DNA from: Enterocloster asparagiformis
GTDB lineage: Bacteria; Bacillota; Clostridia; Lachnospirales; Lachnospiraceae
Length of the DNA: 64,000 nt
Reading direction: 5' to 3'
NCBI GenBank assembly: GCA_018380885.1
Contig: JAGZSY010000006.1
Coordinates: 248,001-312,000, forward strand
Position numbers and translations under genes: made by a program. Shown one piece after another: positions 15,784 through 23,920 of the stretch. The first letter of the stretch is position 1; the number at the start of each line of letters is the position of its first letter. The notes beneath the pieces are model-generated. The model saw nothing but the letters and a program-made list of their open reading frames with translations, was not told where the DNA came from and did not search any database.

Positions 15784-16170
15784 CTAAATCAGTTCTTTAC
15801 AGTCCACCAGGAATGCAAAGCTTTCCGTGTCCTCCATCCGGGCCGCAGCCTGCAAAAAGGCGTTCTCCTCCCGGAGCACCTCCTGGGGCAGGGCTTTGAA
15901 GCGCTCTGTCTCCAGCAGGCAGATGCCCTGAATCCGCTCGGCCAGAAAACCGCCGGTCCGCTCCCCATCCCTGAGAAGAACCGCGTACCTGCTCTTTTCT
16001 TTCGGATTGATTCCCCAGCGAAGGCAGAAATCTTGCACCGGGATGCGGCGCTCCTCATAGACCACATAATCCTGTCCCTCCGCTGGGGCTTCCAAAATAT
16101 GGAATACCCAATTGAGGGGGATTAAAAAAAGAGAGCCCCCTGATTCATAGCACAAAAACGATTCCTTCAT
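15784..16170 (-). CDS. CheW-like protein (first)
   Basis: The 128-residue protein resembles a divergent CheW/CheV-type coupling domain: a start like FLCYESGGSLFLIPLNWV, the RRIPVQDFCLRWG segment and YAVLLRDGERTGGFLAERI. GGAGGGGAG lies upstream of ATG 16170. It is the first gene of the chemotaxis operon, reading from a promoter at 16208-16236. It is more diverged than the second CheW-like gene, so the family call is less certain. Confidence 0.7.
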   Translation of the reverse strand: MKESFLCYESGGSLFLIPLNWVFHILEAPAEGQDYVVYEERRIPVQDFCLRWGINPKEKSRYAVLLRDGERTGGFLAERIQGICLLETERFKALPQEVLREENAFLQAAARMEDTESFAFLVDCKELI

Positions 16171-16207
16171 GGCCCGCTCCCCTCCGCCGATCTGTATTTC
16201 TTTTTCC

Positions 16208-16236
16208 ATTTTACCCCATAGGCACAGGGAATGCAA
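16208..16236 (-). promoter_or_regulatory. Promoter of the chemotaxis operon
   Basis: Minus strand: TTGCAT (16236-16231), 17-base spacer, TAAAAT (16213-16208). A transcript would begin about 35 bases before the first CheW-like start. Confidence 0.6.
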
Positions 16237-16293
16237 TCCGATTCTACGAAGTTTTGGCGATCTGCGCATTTTGCCGGAGCACCGGCGCAAAAG

Positions 16294-16327
16294 GGCCCGG
16301 CGTATTTTGTGAAAAATACGCCGGGCC
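16294..16327 (-). terminator. Intrinsic terminator of the sigma/RsgI cluster
   Basis: GGCCCGGCGTATTTT pairs with AAAATACGCCGGGCC; on the minus strand CCTTTT follows. It separates the RsgI-like gene from the chemotaxis operon. Confidence 0.75.
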
Positions 16328-16394
16328 TGCCGGTATGAGGCGGCGGGCCGGGTTGGCAAGCCGCGCAGCTTTACCCTTTTAATCCTGAAATCCG

Positions 16395-17819
16395 TCAATC
16401 ATCGTTCCCGTCGTCGTCCTCGTCCGAATCGTCATGGCCGGAGCCGTCATTCTCATCATCGTCCCGGCTGTGGCCGCTGCTGTTTTGATCCTCCCGGCTC
16501 CGCTCCTCATCCTCTTTGCCGCCGCTCTCACTGTCCCCTCCCGGGCCGCCTGCGTCCTCATGGTCGTCCCCATCGCCCCGGCCTGCCGCATCGTCGCGAC
16601 CGCCCGCGCCTACCTGGCCGCCCGCAGCATTATGACCATTCGCGCCGCCCCGGCCGCCCGCGCTGTCGTGGTCGTCCGCGTCATCGGCGCCATCCGCGTC
16701 GTCGTGGTCGTCCGCATCATTGGCGCCATCCGCGTCGTCGTGGTCGTCCGCATCATCGGCGTCGTCCGCATCGTCATCGTCGTCCGCATCGTCGTCGCCC
16801 TCCGCATCGTCGTCGCCCTCCGCATCGCCGTCGCCCTCCGCATCGCCGTCGTCCTCATCCTCCGAGTCCTTCTCCCCGGCCCCGGAGTGCTCCTTTCCGG
16901 CCCCGCCGGATCCATTTTCCCGGATCTCGTCCGCGTCGTCGGATTCCCGCCGTCCCCGCTCGCCGACGGAACCGTTTTTCTCCCCATCTTCGTCGTCCGC
17001 CTCCGGCTCTTCTTCCTCATAGCCGTCGCCGTCCATCTCCTCGTCCCAATCCCCGTCGATCTCCAGCCAATCCGGTTTTCCTTCCCCGCCGCTGCGCAGC
17101 AGGCGGTAAAGCTCATCCACCGGGGTTCGGGCCAGCTCCCGCTCATCCAGATCCGGTGCCTTGCGCCTGACTTCCTCCACCAGGCGCATTTTTCCGATGG
17201 AAATCTGGTACTCATCAGCCTTCTCTTTCAGGCTCCGGTCCCTGGGGCTGCTCTGCCTCACGATCAGCGGCCTGATCCCAGCGCCGTCCAGGGCCGCCTC
17301 TATGCTGTCGCTGAGCTCCCGTTTAATCCGGTCCGCGTTCCCTTGGCTCCTGCTGTCCACGGACAGAAGAACCGTCCGCTTGTCCCTTCCGATATAATCC
17401 CGGTCGCTTAGCCGGATCACCAGATCGCCCACCGCGTCCCGCACGTCCCAATTCCGGTAATCTGTATCCGCCAGTATTTCCCCGGCATCGCCGTTGAGCC
17501 CCCTGACCCTCAAAACCCGGTCCTTCCGGTTGATGGTGATCTCGATGCTGGGGTTCACGTCCAGGTCGATGGTGCTGTCCACCAGCAGATTGCCGCGGAT
17601 GTAGCCAAATCCCGGCAGCGCCAGCAGCAGACATAAAAATACCGGGACGGCGTACCGGTAAAACCGCCTGGACTGTTTTTGGTGGGAGCGCTCTTCCTGG
17701 GCGGTAAAACGGTCCATGGTTTTCATCTTTTGCACCGGCGGGTCGGCGATATCCGAGAAGCTGGGGTGAGGCAGTTGATCCACCCCGCGATTCAACGACT
17801 GTTTAAGGTCCGTTTTCAT
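16395..17819 (-). CDS. RsgI-like membrane anti-sigma protein with long acidic repeat tail
   Basis: The 474-residue protein has a cytoplasmic N-terminus (about 1-53), one membrane segment (about 55-76) and an extracytoplasmic RsgI middle domain (about 80-230) with the signature LDVNPSIEITINRKDRVL. The remainder is low-complexity Asp/Gly/Ala/Glu/His, with runs such as DDADDADDADDHDDADG. Its ATG overlaps the stop of the ECF sigma gene by four bases, the usual sigma/anti-sigma coupling. It probably holds that sigma factor at the membrane. The N-terminus is not a recognisable RsgI N-terminal domain. Confidence 0.82.
   Translation of the reverse strand: MKTDLKQSLNRGVDQLPHPSFSDIADPPVQKMKTMDRFTAQEERSHQKQSRRFYRYAVPVFLCLLLALPGFGYIRGNLLVDSTIDLDVNPSIEITINRKDRVLRVRGLNGDAGEILADTDYRNWDVRDAVGDLVIRLSDRDYIGRDKRTVLLSVDSRSQGNADRIKRELSDSIEAALDGAGIRPLIVRQSSPRDRSLKEKADEYQISIGKMRLVEEVRRKAPDLDERELARTPVDELYRLLRSGGEGKPDWLEIDGDWDEEMDGDGYEEEEPEADDEDGEKNGSVGERGRRESDDADEIRENGSGGAGKEHSGAGEKDSEDEDDGDAEGDGDAEGDDDAEGDDDADDDDDADDADDADDHDDADGANDADDHDDADGADDADDHDSAGGRGGANGHNAAGGQVGAGGRDDAAGRGDGDDHEDAGGPGGDSESGGKEDEERSREDQNSSGHSRDDDENDGSGHDDSDEDDDGNDD
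16665..16860. repeat. Degenerate tandem repeats encoding an Asp-rich tail
   Basis: Reiterated short units rich in GTCGTCCGCATC and CCCTCCGCATCGTCG variants encode (D/E/A/G)-DD repeats of the RsgI-like protein. Such tracts are prone to length change. Confidence 0.8.
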
Positions 17820-18403
17820 TGGCGTCTCTCTCCTTCCTCCAGATATGCCCTCATCTTTTTAAGCGCACGGTTGTAGCCCGACAGCACGGTTGAGAGCGGC
17901 AGCCCCAGGAGCGCCGCGACCTCCCGGTGTTTCAGCCCTGATACGAGGTGCAGGAAAATGATCTCCCGTTCCTGCTCTTTCAGGGCGCGCAGGGCTGATT
18001 CCAGAACCAGGCGGTCAACCGGGTCCTGGATATAGGAGAGCTCCGGGGAATTTTCCAGCTCCCCCTCCCCAGGCTGAGTCTGTCTGGCGTTGAGCCGTAT
18101 AAAATTCAGCGCCAGGTTCCGGGCAATGGTGAAGATCCACGCCATAGGTTTGCCCTGAGGGCGGTACAAATGGGCGCAGGAGCGGATCTTCAGATACGTC
18201 TCCTGCACAATATCCTGGGTGTCGTGGGGGTTTTTGACAATCGCCAGCACATAGCTGTAGAGGGGGCGCTCCGTCAAACAGTAGAGCTCCTCCAGCGCGT
18301 CCCGCTCGTCCCTTCCGATGCGGACAATCAGGCTCTCATCAATCTTTTTTTGGACTTTTTTCTCACGCGCCGGCTCCCCGAGCGCCATCAAAAAAAATAG
18401 CAT
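17816..18403 (-). CDS. ECF-type sigma factor
   Basis: The 195-residue protein has sigma region 2 (about 30-100, with DTQDIVQETYLKI and WIFTIARNLALNFIR) and region 4 (about 130-185, with REVAALLGLPLSTVLSGYNRALKKM). It lacks regions 1 and 3, as in ECF sigma factors. GGGGAG precedes the ATG. It is flanked on the same strand by two RsgI-like genes, overlapping the downstream one. The regulon is unknown; an envelope or extracellular polymer signal is a reasonable guess from the RsgI partners. Confidence 0.9.
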   Translation of the reverse strand: MLFFLMALGEPAREKKVQKKIDESLIVRIGRDERDALEELYCLTERPLYSYVLAIVKNPHDTQDIVQETYLKIRSCAHLYRPQGKPMAWIFTIARNLALNFIRLNARQTQPGEGELENSPELSYIQDPVDRLVLESALRALKEQEREIIFLHLVSGLKHREVAALLGLPLSTVLSGYNRALKKMRAYLEEGERRQ

Positions 18404-18494
18404 CTGCGCTTTTTCTCCCCCAAGTTCCCCAATGCTCCGCCCTGCGCGCCCGGACTACTTCTGCGCCCCGCCTCCGCGCTGTGTAACGGCCGCT

Positions 18495-19382
18495 TTAATC
18501 GTCGTCGCGGTCATCGCCGTGATCGTCATGGTCATCATCCTGATCATCGTCGTCATCACGGTCATCATCGTCGTCACGGTCGTCCGCATCATCTCGGTCA
18601 TCCGCGTCATCCCGGTCGTCCGCATCGTCACGGTCATCGTCATCACGGTCGTCCACATCGTCACGGTCATCGTCATCACGGTCGTCCACATCGTCCTTCA
18701 TCCGGTCGATCTCATCCTCCATAATCTCCAGATCCCGGTTCTGATAATGGTCGTTGGCGCGGTCCAGGCTGTCCTCCAGCTGATCCAGGGAAATGCCGTG
18801 TTCCTGGGCGTACAATAGCAGGCTGCTGATCCGCATACCAGCCAGCTCCTCCGCGGTCAGATCCCGGTCGCCTGCTAAAAGCCGCTCGATAAACGCCATC
18901 TTGCCCTCAGAAACCTGGTATTTTTCAGCCGCCTTGCGAATCTCCCGGTCAAAGTCGATCTTCTGGTCCAGAATCCGGGTGTCCAGCTGGCACTGTTCCA
19001 TATAATCCTCCAGGAACGCGTTCACCCGCTTCACCGTTTGATCCGAGGCTTTATCGTCCTTCACCGTGACCAGAATATCGTTCTGATCCTGATTGTGGAA
19101 ATAACCGCCGCCGTCCAGCAGCCCCACCATGTCCTCCAGCACATCCTCCAGATCGCGGTCCGTCAGCTTGTAATCCGCCAGAAGGCGTTTCGCATCCTCG
19201 TTGACCCCTTTCACGGACACCACCTGGTCCAGGCGGTTGGTGCGGATTTCAATACTGGGGTTTAAGTCCAGGGCAATGTAGCCGCTGGGCGCCAGAAGGT
19301 AAAATCCCAGTGCCCCCAGCGTCACGGCCGCTGTGCCCAGCATCCTCTTGATCCCAATCGCTCCCATAAACTTCTTCATCAT
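18495..19382 (-). CDS. Second RsgI-like membrane protein with DDRDD repeat tail
   Basis: The 295-residue protein has only about 12 residues before its single membrane segment (about 13-31), then an RsgI-type middle domain with LDLNPSIEIRTNRLDQVV and a second half resembling the neighbour's (KYQVSEGKMAFIERLLAGD). The last 70 residues are almost pure Asp/Arg in DDRDDADDRDD-like repeats. With so little cytoplasmic sequence it may not bind a sigma factor itself. AAGGAG precedes ATG 19382; the frame also has a GTG two codons upstream. It lies 91 bases upstream of the sigma gene. Confidence 0.78.
   Translation of the reverse strand: MMKKFMGAIGIKRMLGTAAVTLGALGFYLLAPSGYIALDLNPSIEIRTNRLDQVVSVKGVNEDAKRLLADYKLTDRDLEDVLEDMVGLLDGGGYFHNQDQNDILVTVKDDKASDQTVKRVNAFLEDYMEQCQLDTRILDQKIDFDREIRKAAEKYQVSEGKMAFIERLLAGDRDLTAEELAGMRISSLLLYAQEHGISLDQLEDSLDRANDHYQNRDLEIMEDEIDRMKDDVDDRDDDDRDDVDDRDDDDRDDADDRDDADDRDDADDRDDDDDRDDDDDQDDDHDDHGDDRDDD
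18500..18700. repeat. Tandem repeats encoding Asp/Arg-rich tail
   Basis: Units close to CGGTCGTCCACATCGTCA and CGGTCATCGTCATCA recur in direct order and encode DDRDDVDDRDD-type repeats at the end of the second RsgI-like protein. Confidence 0.85.
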
Positions 19383-19388
19383 ATCCAC

Positions 19389-19759
19389 TCCTTTTCTGTG
19401 TGTCTGTTTTCTGTTTCACTTACATAACACGCCAGAAACGGATTTTATCGCAACAAAATTAAAAAGTTTTCAATCATGCTCGCCGGGGATATTTTCTTAT
19501 ACAAGAATCTATCTATTTAAAACCGCTTTAAAATCACACATCCCACACCGCCCGCATTCAAAAATTGTATGTTGTGCACAATTTTATGTCATAAAATATA
19601 TGTATTTCCACGTTTTTGTCCATTATCCACCTTATCCATTGATCTGACACGGCAATTATGTTATGCTTTGATTATAATTGGTATCAAAAAGTATTGCTCT
19701 TATCTAAAGCAGACCAATACTCTGGTACAAAATCATGTAAGAGTCGAAAGGAGAGTACA
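19389..19759. other. AT-rich divergent intergenic region (371 bases)
   Basis: No gene is apparent. On the minus strand TTGAAA (19473-19468), 18-base spacer, GATAAA (19449-19444) is a candidate promoter for the RsgI/sigma cluster. On the plus strand TATAAT at 19673-19678 could serve the SDR gene, but no matching -35 stands out. Confidence 0.4.
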
Positions 19760-20503
19760 ATGAAAAACGCAGTCGTGACAGGTCACATGAGTGGTATGGG
19801 AAAAGGGGCTTACGAATTTCTCAAGAAAAAAGGCTACCATGTAATCGGATGGGATATTATGGGCGAGGGCGACGAGAAGGTGGATGTCAGAAGCGCCAAG
19901 GAAGTGGCTGAGGCCGCCGCCCGCCTGACCGAACCTCTGGACGCAGTGATTCTCTGCGCAGGCGTATGGAAAGAAATGCCGCTCTTAGACACCACGGATG
20001 AGGACTGGAGCTATCTGATGGACACCAACGCCTACGGCATTTTCAACTGCGTGCGCGCACTGGTTCCCCACATGCACCGGGATACGGCCATCGCGGCGGT
20101 TTCCTCCGCTTCCGGCATGCGCGGCGTCCCCTTTGAGGCAGCCTACAGCGCCTCCAAATTCGCCGTGTGCGGCTTCGCCGAGGCCGCGGCCCGCGAGCTG
20201 GGTCCCCGCGGCATCCGGATCAACGTGGTCTGCCCCTTCTATGTGCGCACCCCCATGACGGACCGCGCCCTGATCGAGAAGGAGGAGCTGACCGGCATCA
20301 CCGTGGAGGAGAGCTACAAAATGGAGGGCGATCAAGTGCCCTTAGGACGTGTGGCCGAGCCCGAGGATATCGCGGAGCTGCTGTACTTCCTGGTCTCCGA
20401 CGCCAGCCGTTACGTGACCGGCGCGATCATTCCCATCTCCGGCGGCACCCACTGCGGCTACGGCCCGGTTCTGTCCTCCTACGATGAGAAGGACGTCAAT
20501 TAA
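19760..20503 (+). CDS. Short-chain dehydrogenase/reductase
   Basis: The 247-residue classical SDR has the cofactor loop TGHMSGMG at residues 7-14, the LCAGVW equivalent of NNAG, catalytic serine in SSASGMRG and YSASK. The C-terminus (ITVEESYKMEG...GGTHCGYGP) is typical of the family. It reduces or oxidises a hydroxyl/ketone with NAD(P)H; the substrate is not evident. AAAGGAGAG precedes the ATG. It stands alone, divergent from the RsgI cluster, and ends at a strong terminator. Confidence 0.9.
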   Translation: MKNAVVTGHMSGMGKGAYEFLKKKGYHVIGWDIMGEGDEKVDVRSAKEVAEAAARLTEPLDAVILCAGVWKEMPLLDTTDEDWSYLMDTNAYGIFNCVRALVPHMHRDTAIAAVSSASGMRGVPFEAAYSASKFAVCGFAEAAARELGPRGIRINVVCPFYVRTPMTDRALIEKEELTGITVEESYKMEGDQVPLGRVAEPEDIAELLYFLVSDASRYVTGAIIPISGGTHCGYGPVLSSYDEKDVN

Positions 20504-20536
20504 ACCCGCTGACATACTCTTTATACTTATCCTCCG

Positions 20537-20571
20537 GGGCGCGGCAGATCATCTGCCGTGCCCTTATTTTT
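20537..20571 (+). terminator. Intrinsic terminator after the SDR gene
   Basis: GGGC-CGGCAGAT pairs with ATCTGCCG-GCCC, followed by TTATTTTT. It overlaps the 3' end of the convergent membrane protein gene. Confidence 0.8.
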
Positions 20572-21100
20572 CCCTCAGCTCATGCCCGCCGTCCGCGTTC
20601 TCCACCAGCTCCAGCGCCAGATCATGGCTGTTCCCGTCCAACCACGTCTCGAACGCGCAGCTCCCCCTTTGAGTCCCCGCGGTCACCCGCACCGCGGTTT
20701 TTCCTTTGCCGTCCACCTCAAAGACAACGGTCTGCCCCGGCTCCAGCTTCCGCTGCTGCTCCGGGCCTGTTCCCAGCTCGCCGGTGCTGGTGAGCTTCAC
20801 CATCTCGAACGTCTGCTCCGACCGGTTGACCACCTCCACGCTCCCCACAAATGCGCTCTCAGCCACGGCCCGGGCTTTACTCGCCCTGTGCCCGTTGACC
20901 GCAAACACTCCCCCCAGGACCGCCACCAGGACAACCACCACCGCAATCCTCTTTTTACCGGTAAAGTTGGCCGCCGCCAGCAGAATCAGCAGAACGAACG
21001 AGGCTGCCGCCAGAAGAACCGAGAGCCAGCCCGGAAGCATGGTGCTGACCACCAGCAGGATAACCGCAACCGGCTCCAAAAGCCGTCTGTGTCTGTTCAT
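20564..21100 (-). CDS. Small membrane protein of unknown function
   Basis: I do not recognise this 178-residue protein. It has three hydrophobic segments in the first 75 residues, then a short basic stretch (NGHRASKARAVAE) and an extracytoplasmic-looking beta-rich C-terminal part (about 90-178) with one cysteine. AAGGAGGAAG precedes ATG 21100; the frame upstream is not coding-like. It lies 178 bases after the last gene of the DUF917 operon on the same strand and could be its last member or independent. Confidence 0.7.
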   Translation of the reverse strand: MNRHRRLLEPVAVILLVVSTMLPGWLSVLLAAASFVLLILLAAANFTGKKRIAVVVVLVAVLGGVFAVNGHRASKARAVAESAFVGSVEVVNRSEQTFEMVKLTSTGELGTGPEQQRKLEPGQTVVFEVDGKGKTAVRVTAGTQRGSCAFETWLDGNSHDLALELVENADGGHELREK

Positions 21101-21278
21101 ATCACTTCCTCCTTGCCTTTCCTCCAGTTTAATTGTTCCGGGGCTGAAAGTCAACAACCGCCCGCAGGGGACTCCCGTCCCGTGGCGGTCGACATATCTA
21201 AATCCGGCAAAAACAACGGCCGGGGTGGAAGCTTCTCCCGCTTCCGCCCCGGCCGCCTCCCATATCGGCAAAAAAACA

Positions 21279-22454
21279 TCAGAATTTTACAATCTCTCCC
21301 TTGTATCCGATTTCCTCGAAATACATGCTCCAGTACTCCATCAGCTTTGCCTCGTTCTTCCACCACTTTGCGTCCACCCGGATCGCGCCCAGGGTCACCC
21401 GCAGCTCCTCCAGAGTCCCGTTCTCGTGGGCCAGGGTAATGTCCTCGTTGGTCAGGGGCAGCCCTGTTCTGGCGTCGTACATGGCGGTGATATCCGGCAC
21501 GGTCATCACGGTGCGCTCTGCGCCGTCCTTCACCAGCCCCAGCACCAGAGACTCGTTGGCGTAGTGTATCCGGTAGGCCTCATCCGCGTCCGCCGATTGC
21601 TTCACGTCGTAAAGCCCGATGTCGTTGTTGCCCGTCACCCCGGGCTGCGGGCAGTAATTGCAGATCACCGCGTTTTCGGCCAGAGTTCTGGCCTCCACAA
21701 CGCCCGCCCGGTTCAGGGCCTCGAACACATTTCCGATAAAGGGCAGGCCGGCGCGCTCCCTGGCCTGGGAGAGCTCCTCCATCACCTGGCCGATGCGGCG
21801 GCAGATTTCGATGGTGCCCGTGGGCACGCACTCCTCCAGCTCCCGGCGGTTGTACATCCAGCCGGCCATGCCCGCGTTCTGCCGGAACATGCGCACGATG
21901 GGCAGCGCCATCTGCTGGCAGTAGGCCGCGTCATAGGGGTCCTTGGGCACCACCACATAGGCGTTGCCTTCGATGCTGCCCATCACATAGGGGCCTGTGG
22001 GCAAGCCGTTCACGTTGGAGATGGCGGTCTCCAGCCCGGGCACCGCCCGCCCTGCGCAGTCCGCGTCCACCATGGGAATCCCCTCGATCATGGAGATCAG
22101 GATGGGCGTGAAGGTATTAAACCCGCCCAGCTCCATGGACAGCGTATAGTCCGCCGTGCGGCCGGTCCGTTCCTTCAGGGACCGGGACTGCTCAAAGGCC
22201 GTGATGATGCAGCCCGTGGCGTCCACCTTTCCGCCTTCCACCGGGGACCCCATGACGGCCAGGCCGATGGTATACTGATCCTCCCCCATCTCGTCCGCCC
22301 GGTACAGGTCGCACTTCATCTCCCTGCCCGGATAATTTTTTTTGTAGGTGTCGATCAGCTCCATGCCGTCGGCCAGGGCGCCGCCGCCACCGCCGGCCAT
22401 CAGGGTCGCCCCTGTCATGATATGGATTATATCCTTCTCGTTTAAGGTTCTCAT
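21279..22454 (-). CDS. DUF917 family protein (first of two)
   Basis: The 391-residue protein belongs to DUF917, whose characterised relative is S-methyl-thiohydantoin desulfurase. It has the family's N-terminal glycine-rich segment (GATLMAGGGGGALADG near residues 15-30), ELGGFNTFTPI and the acidic VDADCAGRAVP region. The first domain resembles hydantoinase-family folds. Its ATG overlaps the stop of the preceding racemase by four bases. It is last in a nine-gene operon with transporter, peptidase and racemases, so a hydrolytic or ring-opening role is inferred. Confidence 0.88.
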   Translation of the reverse strand: MRTLNEKDIIHIMTGATLMAGGGGGALADGMELIDTYKKNYPGREMKCDLYRADEMGEDQYTIGLAVMGSPVEGGKVDATGCIITAFEQSRSLKERTGRTADYTLSMELGGFNTFTPILISMIEGIPMVDADCAGRAVPGLETAISNVNGLPTGPYVMGSIEGNAYVVVPKDPYDAAYCQQMALPIVRMFRQNAGMAGWMYNRRELEECVPTGTIEICRRIGQVMEELSQARERAGLPFIGNVFEALNRAGVVEARTLAENAVICNYCPQPGVTGNNDIGLYDVKQSADADEAYRIHYANESLVLGLVKDGAERTVMTVPDITAMYDARTGLPLTNEDITLAHENGTLEELRVTLGAIRVDAKWWKNEAKLMEYWSMYFEEIGYKGEIVKF

Positions 22455-23197
22455 GTTCTGTAATCCTCCCCGTCATACCATTTTAATTGTCCCAGGGAAA
22501 CGCCGGTCCCCAGGGAATTTGTGATGCCCAGGGCCGCCGTGTGCTCCAGGTAGGACAGGCCCGCGGCCAAAGGCTCCACCACGGTCATCGGACAGCCCCG
22601 CTGTTTTAAGGCGGCCCGCACGTCGTCCGCCACGTAGGCCATGGCCGTACAGCCGAAGCACACGGCCCCCGCCCGGTCCTCCCGGTACATGCGAAGGCAG
22701 CACTCCGTCAGCCCTTCCACCACCCGCTCCCGGTCCGCCAGGATATCCAGTACCCCGGTATCCACCTTGCGGACCGCGGCCAGGCGGCCGGTGATGCCCA
22801 TCAGGGCGGCCTTGCGCTCCTCGCTGAGAATCCCCGGCGTGTCCGTGGTGATAATGCCGATGCGCTCCGCCGCTCCCAGGGCCGTCAGCACCGCGGGCAC
22901 GTAGGCGCCGAACACCGGAATGTCCAGGCTCTCCCGGCAGGCGTAGACCCCCGGATCGTCAAAGCAGTCCACAAACACGCCGTCCATGCCCTGTTCCTGG
23001 GCCTTTCTGGCGGCAAATACCACCTGGGTGGCGTTAAACTCTCCCTGGAGCTCCGACTCGATGGACGGAAAACCGATTTCCAGGTTGGCGAACACAAGCT
23101 CCGTGTCCGACCGCAGATAGCGGTGCACATAGGGCACGATCCCCGGCTTGATCTCCTCCAACGGCAGTGTGGACGGTATCAGTACAAGCAATCTCAT
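22451..23197 (-). CDS. Asp/Glu/hydantoin racemase family protein (second)
   Basis: The 248-residue protein has both catalytic cysteines of the family, in DGVFVDCFDDPGVYA (first half) and VCFGCTAMAYVADDV (second half). Members racemise amino acids or hydantoins, or hydrolyse related compounds, by two-base chemistry in the cytoplasm. It starts 12 bases after the other racemase and overlaps the DUF917 gene. Two adjacent copies with the same motif set suggest heteromeric or two-substrate function. Confidence 0.88.
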   Translation of the reverse strand: MRLLVLIPSTLPLEEIKPGIVPYVHRYLRSDTELVFANLEIGFPSIESELQGEFNATQVVFAARKAQEQGMDGVFVDCFDDPGVYACRESLDIPVFGAYVPAVLTALGAAERIGIITTDTPGILSEERKAALMGITGRLAAVRKVDTGVLDILADRERVVEGLTECCLRMYREDRAGAVCFGCTAMAYVADDVRAALKQRGCPMTVVEPLAAGLSYLEHTAALGITNSLGTGVSLGQLKWYDGEDYRT

Positions 23198-23209
23198 ACG
23201 CTTCTCCTT

Positions 23210-23920
23210 TTACGACAGCCTGACAGGCCGGTGGTAGGTGCTGCGGCTGTGCTTCAGCCCCATGCCCACGTACAGCTCCAGCAGGGTCAGGGCGGCCTGC
23301 CCCGCCTCGATCACGGGCATGGCCAGGCCGCGGTTCTCCAAGTCCGCCTCCAGCTTTTCCGCAACGCCGATCATGGCCGTGCAGCCCAGCGCCACGGCCT
23401 CGGCGCCCCAGAGCTCATGGGCCCGGACCGCCCGCTCCGACAGGGCGTTCAACAGCTTTCCCCGGTCGCCCAGCTCCAGCACCGGGATATCCACGCTCTC
23501 CACACAGACCACCCGGCGCTCCAGGCCCGCGCGGGCGATGGCCCCGCGGATCATGGGCACCACGCCGGGGAGCACGGTGATCACCGCGATGCGGTCCGCC
23601 ACGCCCATTGCCAGGTGCATGGCCGGCTCAAAGCCGCCGAATACCGGGATATCCACGGCCTCCCTGGCCGCCCGCACTCCCGGGTCCCCAAAGCAGTCCA
23701 CAAAGATCCCGTCAAACCCCTCGCGCTCCGCCTGTACGCAGGCTTCCACCACCCGCGGCGCGGCCGCCGCCTCGTCGTACTCCGACTCAATGGCCTCTGG
23801 CACCCCCTGGGCCGCCCGGCTCACCAGCACGGTATCAGGGCGCAGGTATCTGCGCATATACGCCTCCTCCGCGGGCGTGGTGCCCACGGAGACAGGGTCC
23901 AGATTCAGCAGTTTTATCAT
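23210..23920 (-). CDS. Asp/Glu/hydantoin racemase family protein (first)
   Basis: The 236-residue protein carries the paired cysteine motifs FVDCFGDPGVRAAREA and ALGCTAMIGVAEKL. It is clearly a paralogue of the next gene (same spacing, same DIPVFG segment). Its ATG is immediately after the M20 peptidase stop with no gap, so translation is coupled. It likely equilibrates stereoisomers of the pathway intermediate before or after ring opening. Confidence 0.88.
   Translation of the reverse strand: MIKLLNLDPVSVGTTPAEEAYMRRYLRPDTVLVSRAAQGVPEAIESEYDEAAAAPRVVEACVQAEREGFDGIFVDCFGDPGVRAAREAVDIPVFGGFEPAMHLAMGVADRIAVITVLPGVVPMIRGAIARAGLERRVVCVESVDIPVLELGDRGKLLNALSERAVRAHELWGAEAVALGCTAMIGVAEKLEADLENRGLAMPVIEAGQAALTLLELYVGMGLKHSRSTYHRPVRLS

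Noticed and set aside
16434..17411. A 325-codon plus-strand frame full of Val/Ile/Arg repeats that looks like a membrane protein
   Set aside because: It is the antisense reading of the Asp-rich repeats of the RsgI-like gene (GAC/GTC codons); hydrophobicity is an artefact.
20706..22445. A 579-codon plus-strand frame opposite the DUF917 gene
   Set aside because: It spans a non-coding gap and two genes on the other strand, and its product is rich in His/Gly/Pro without any domain.
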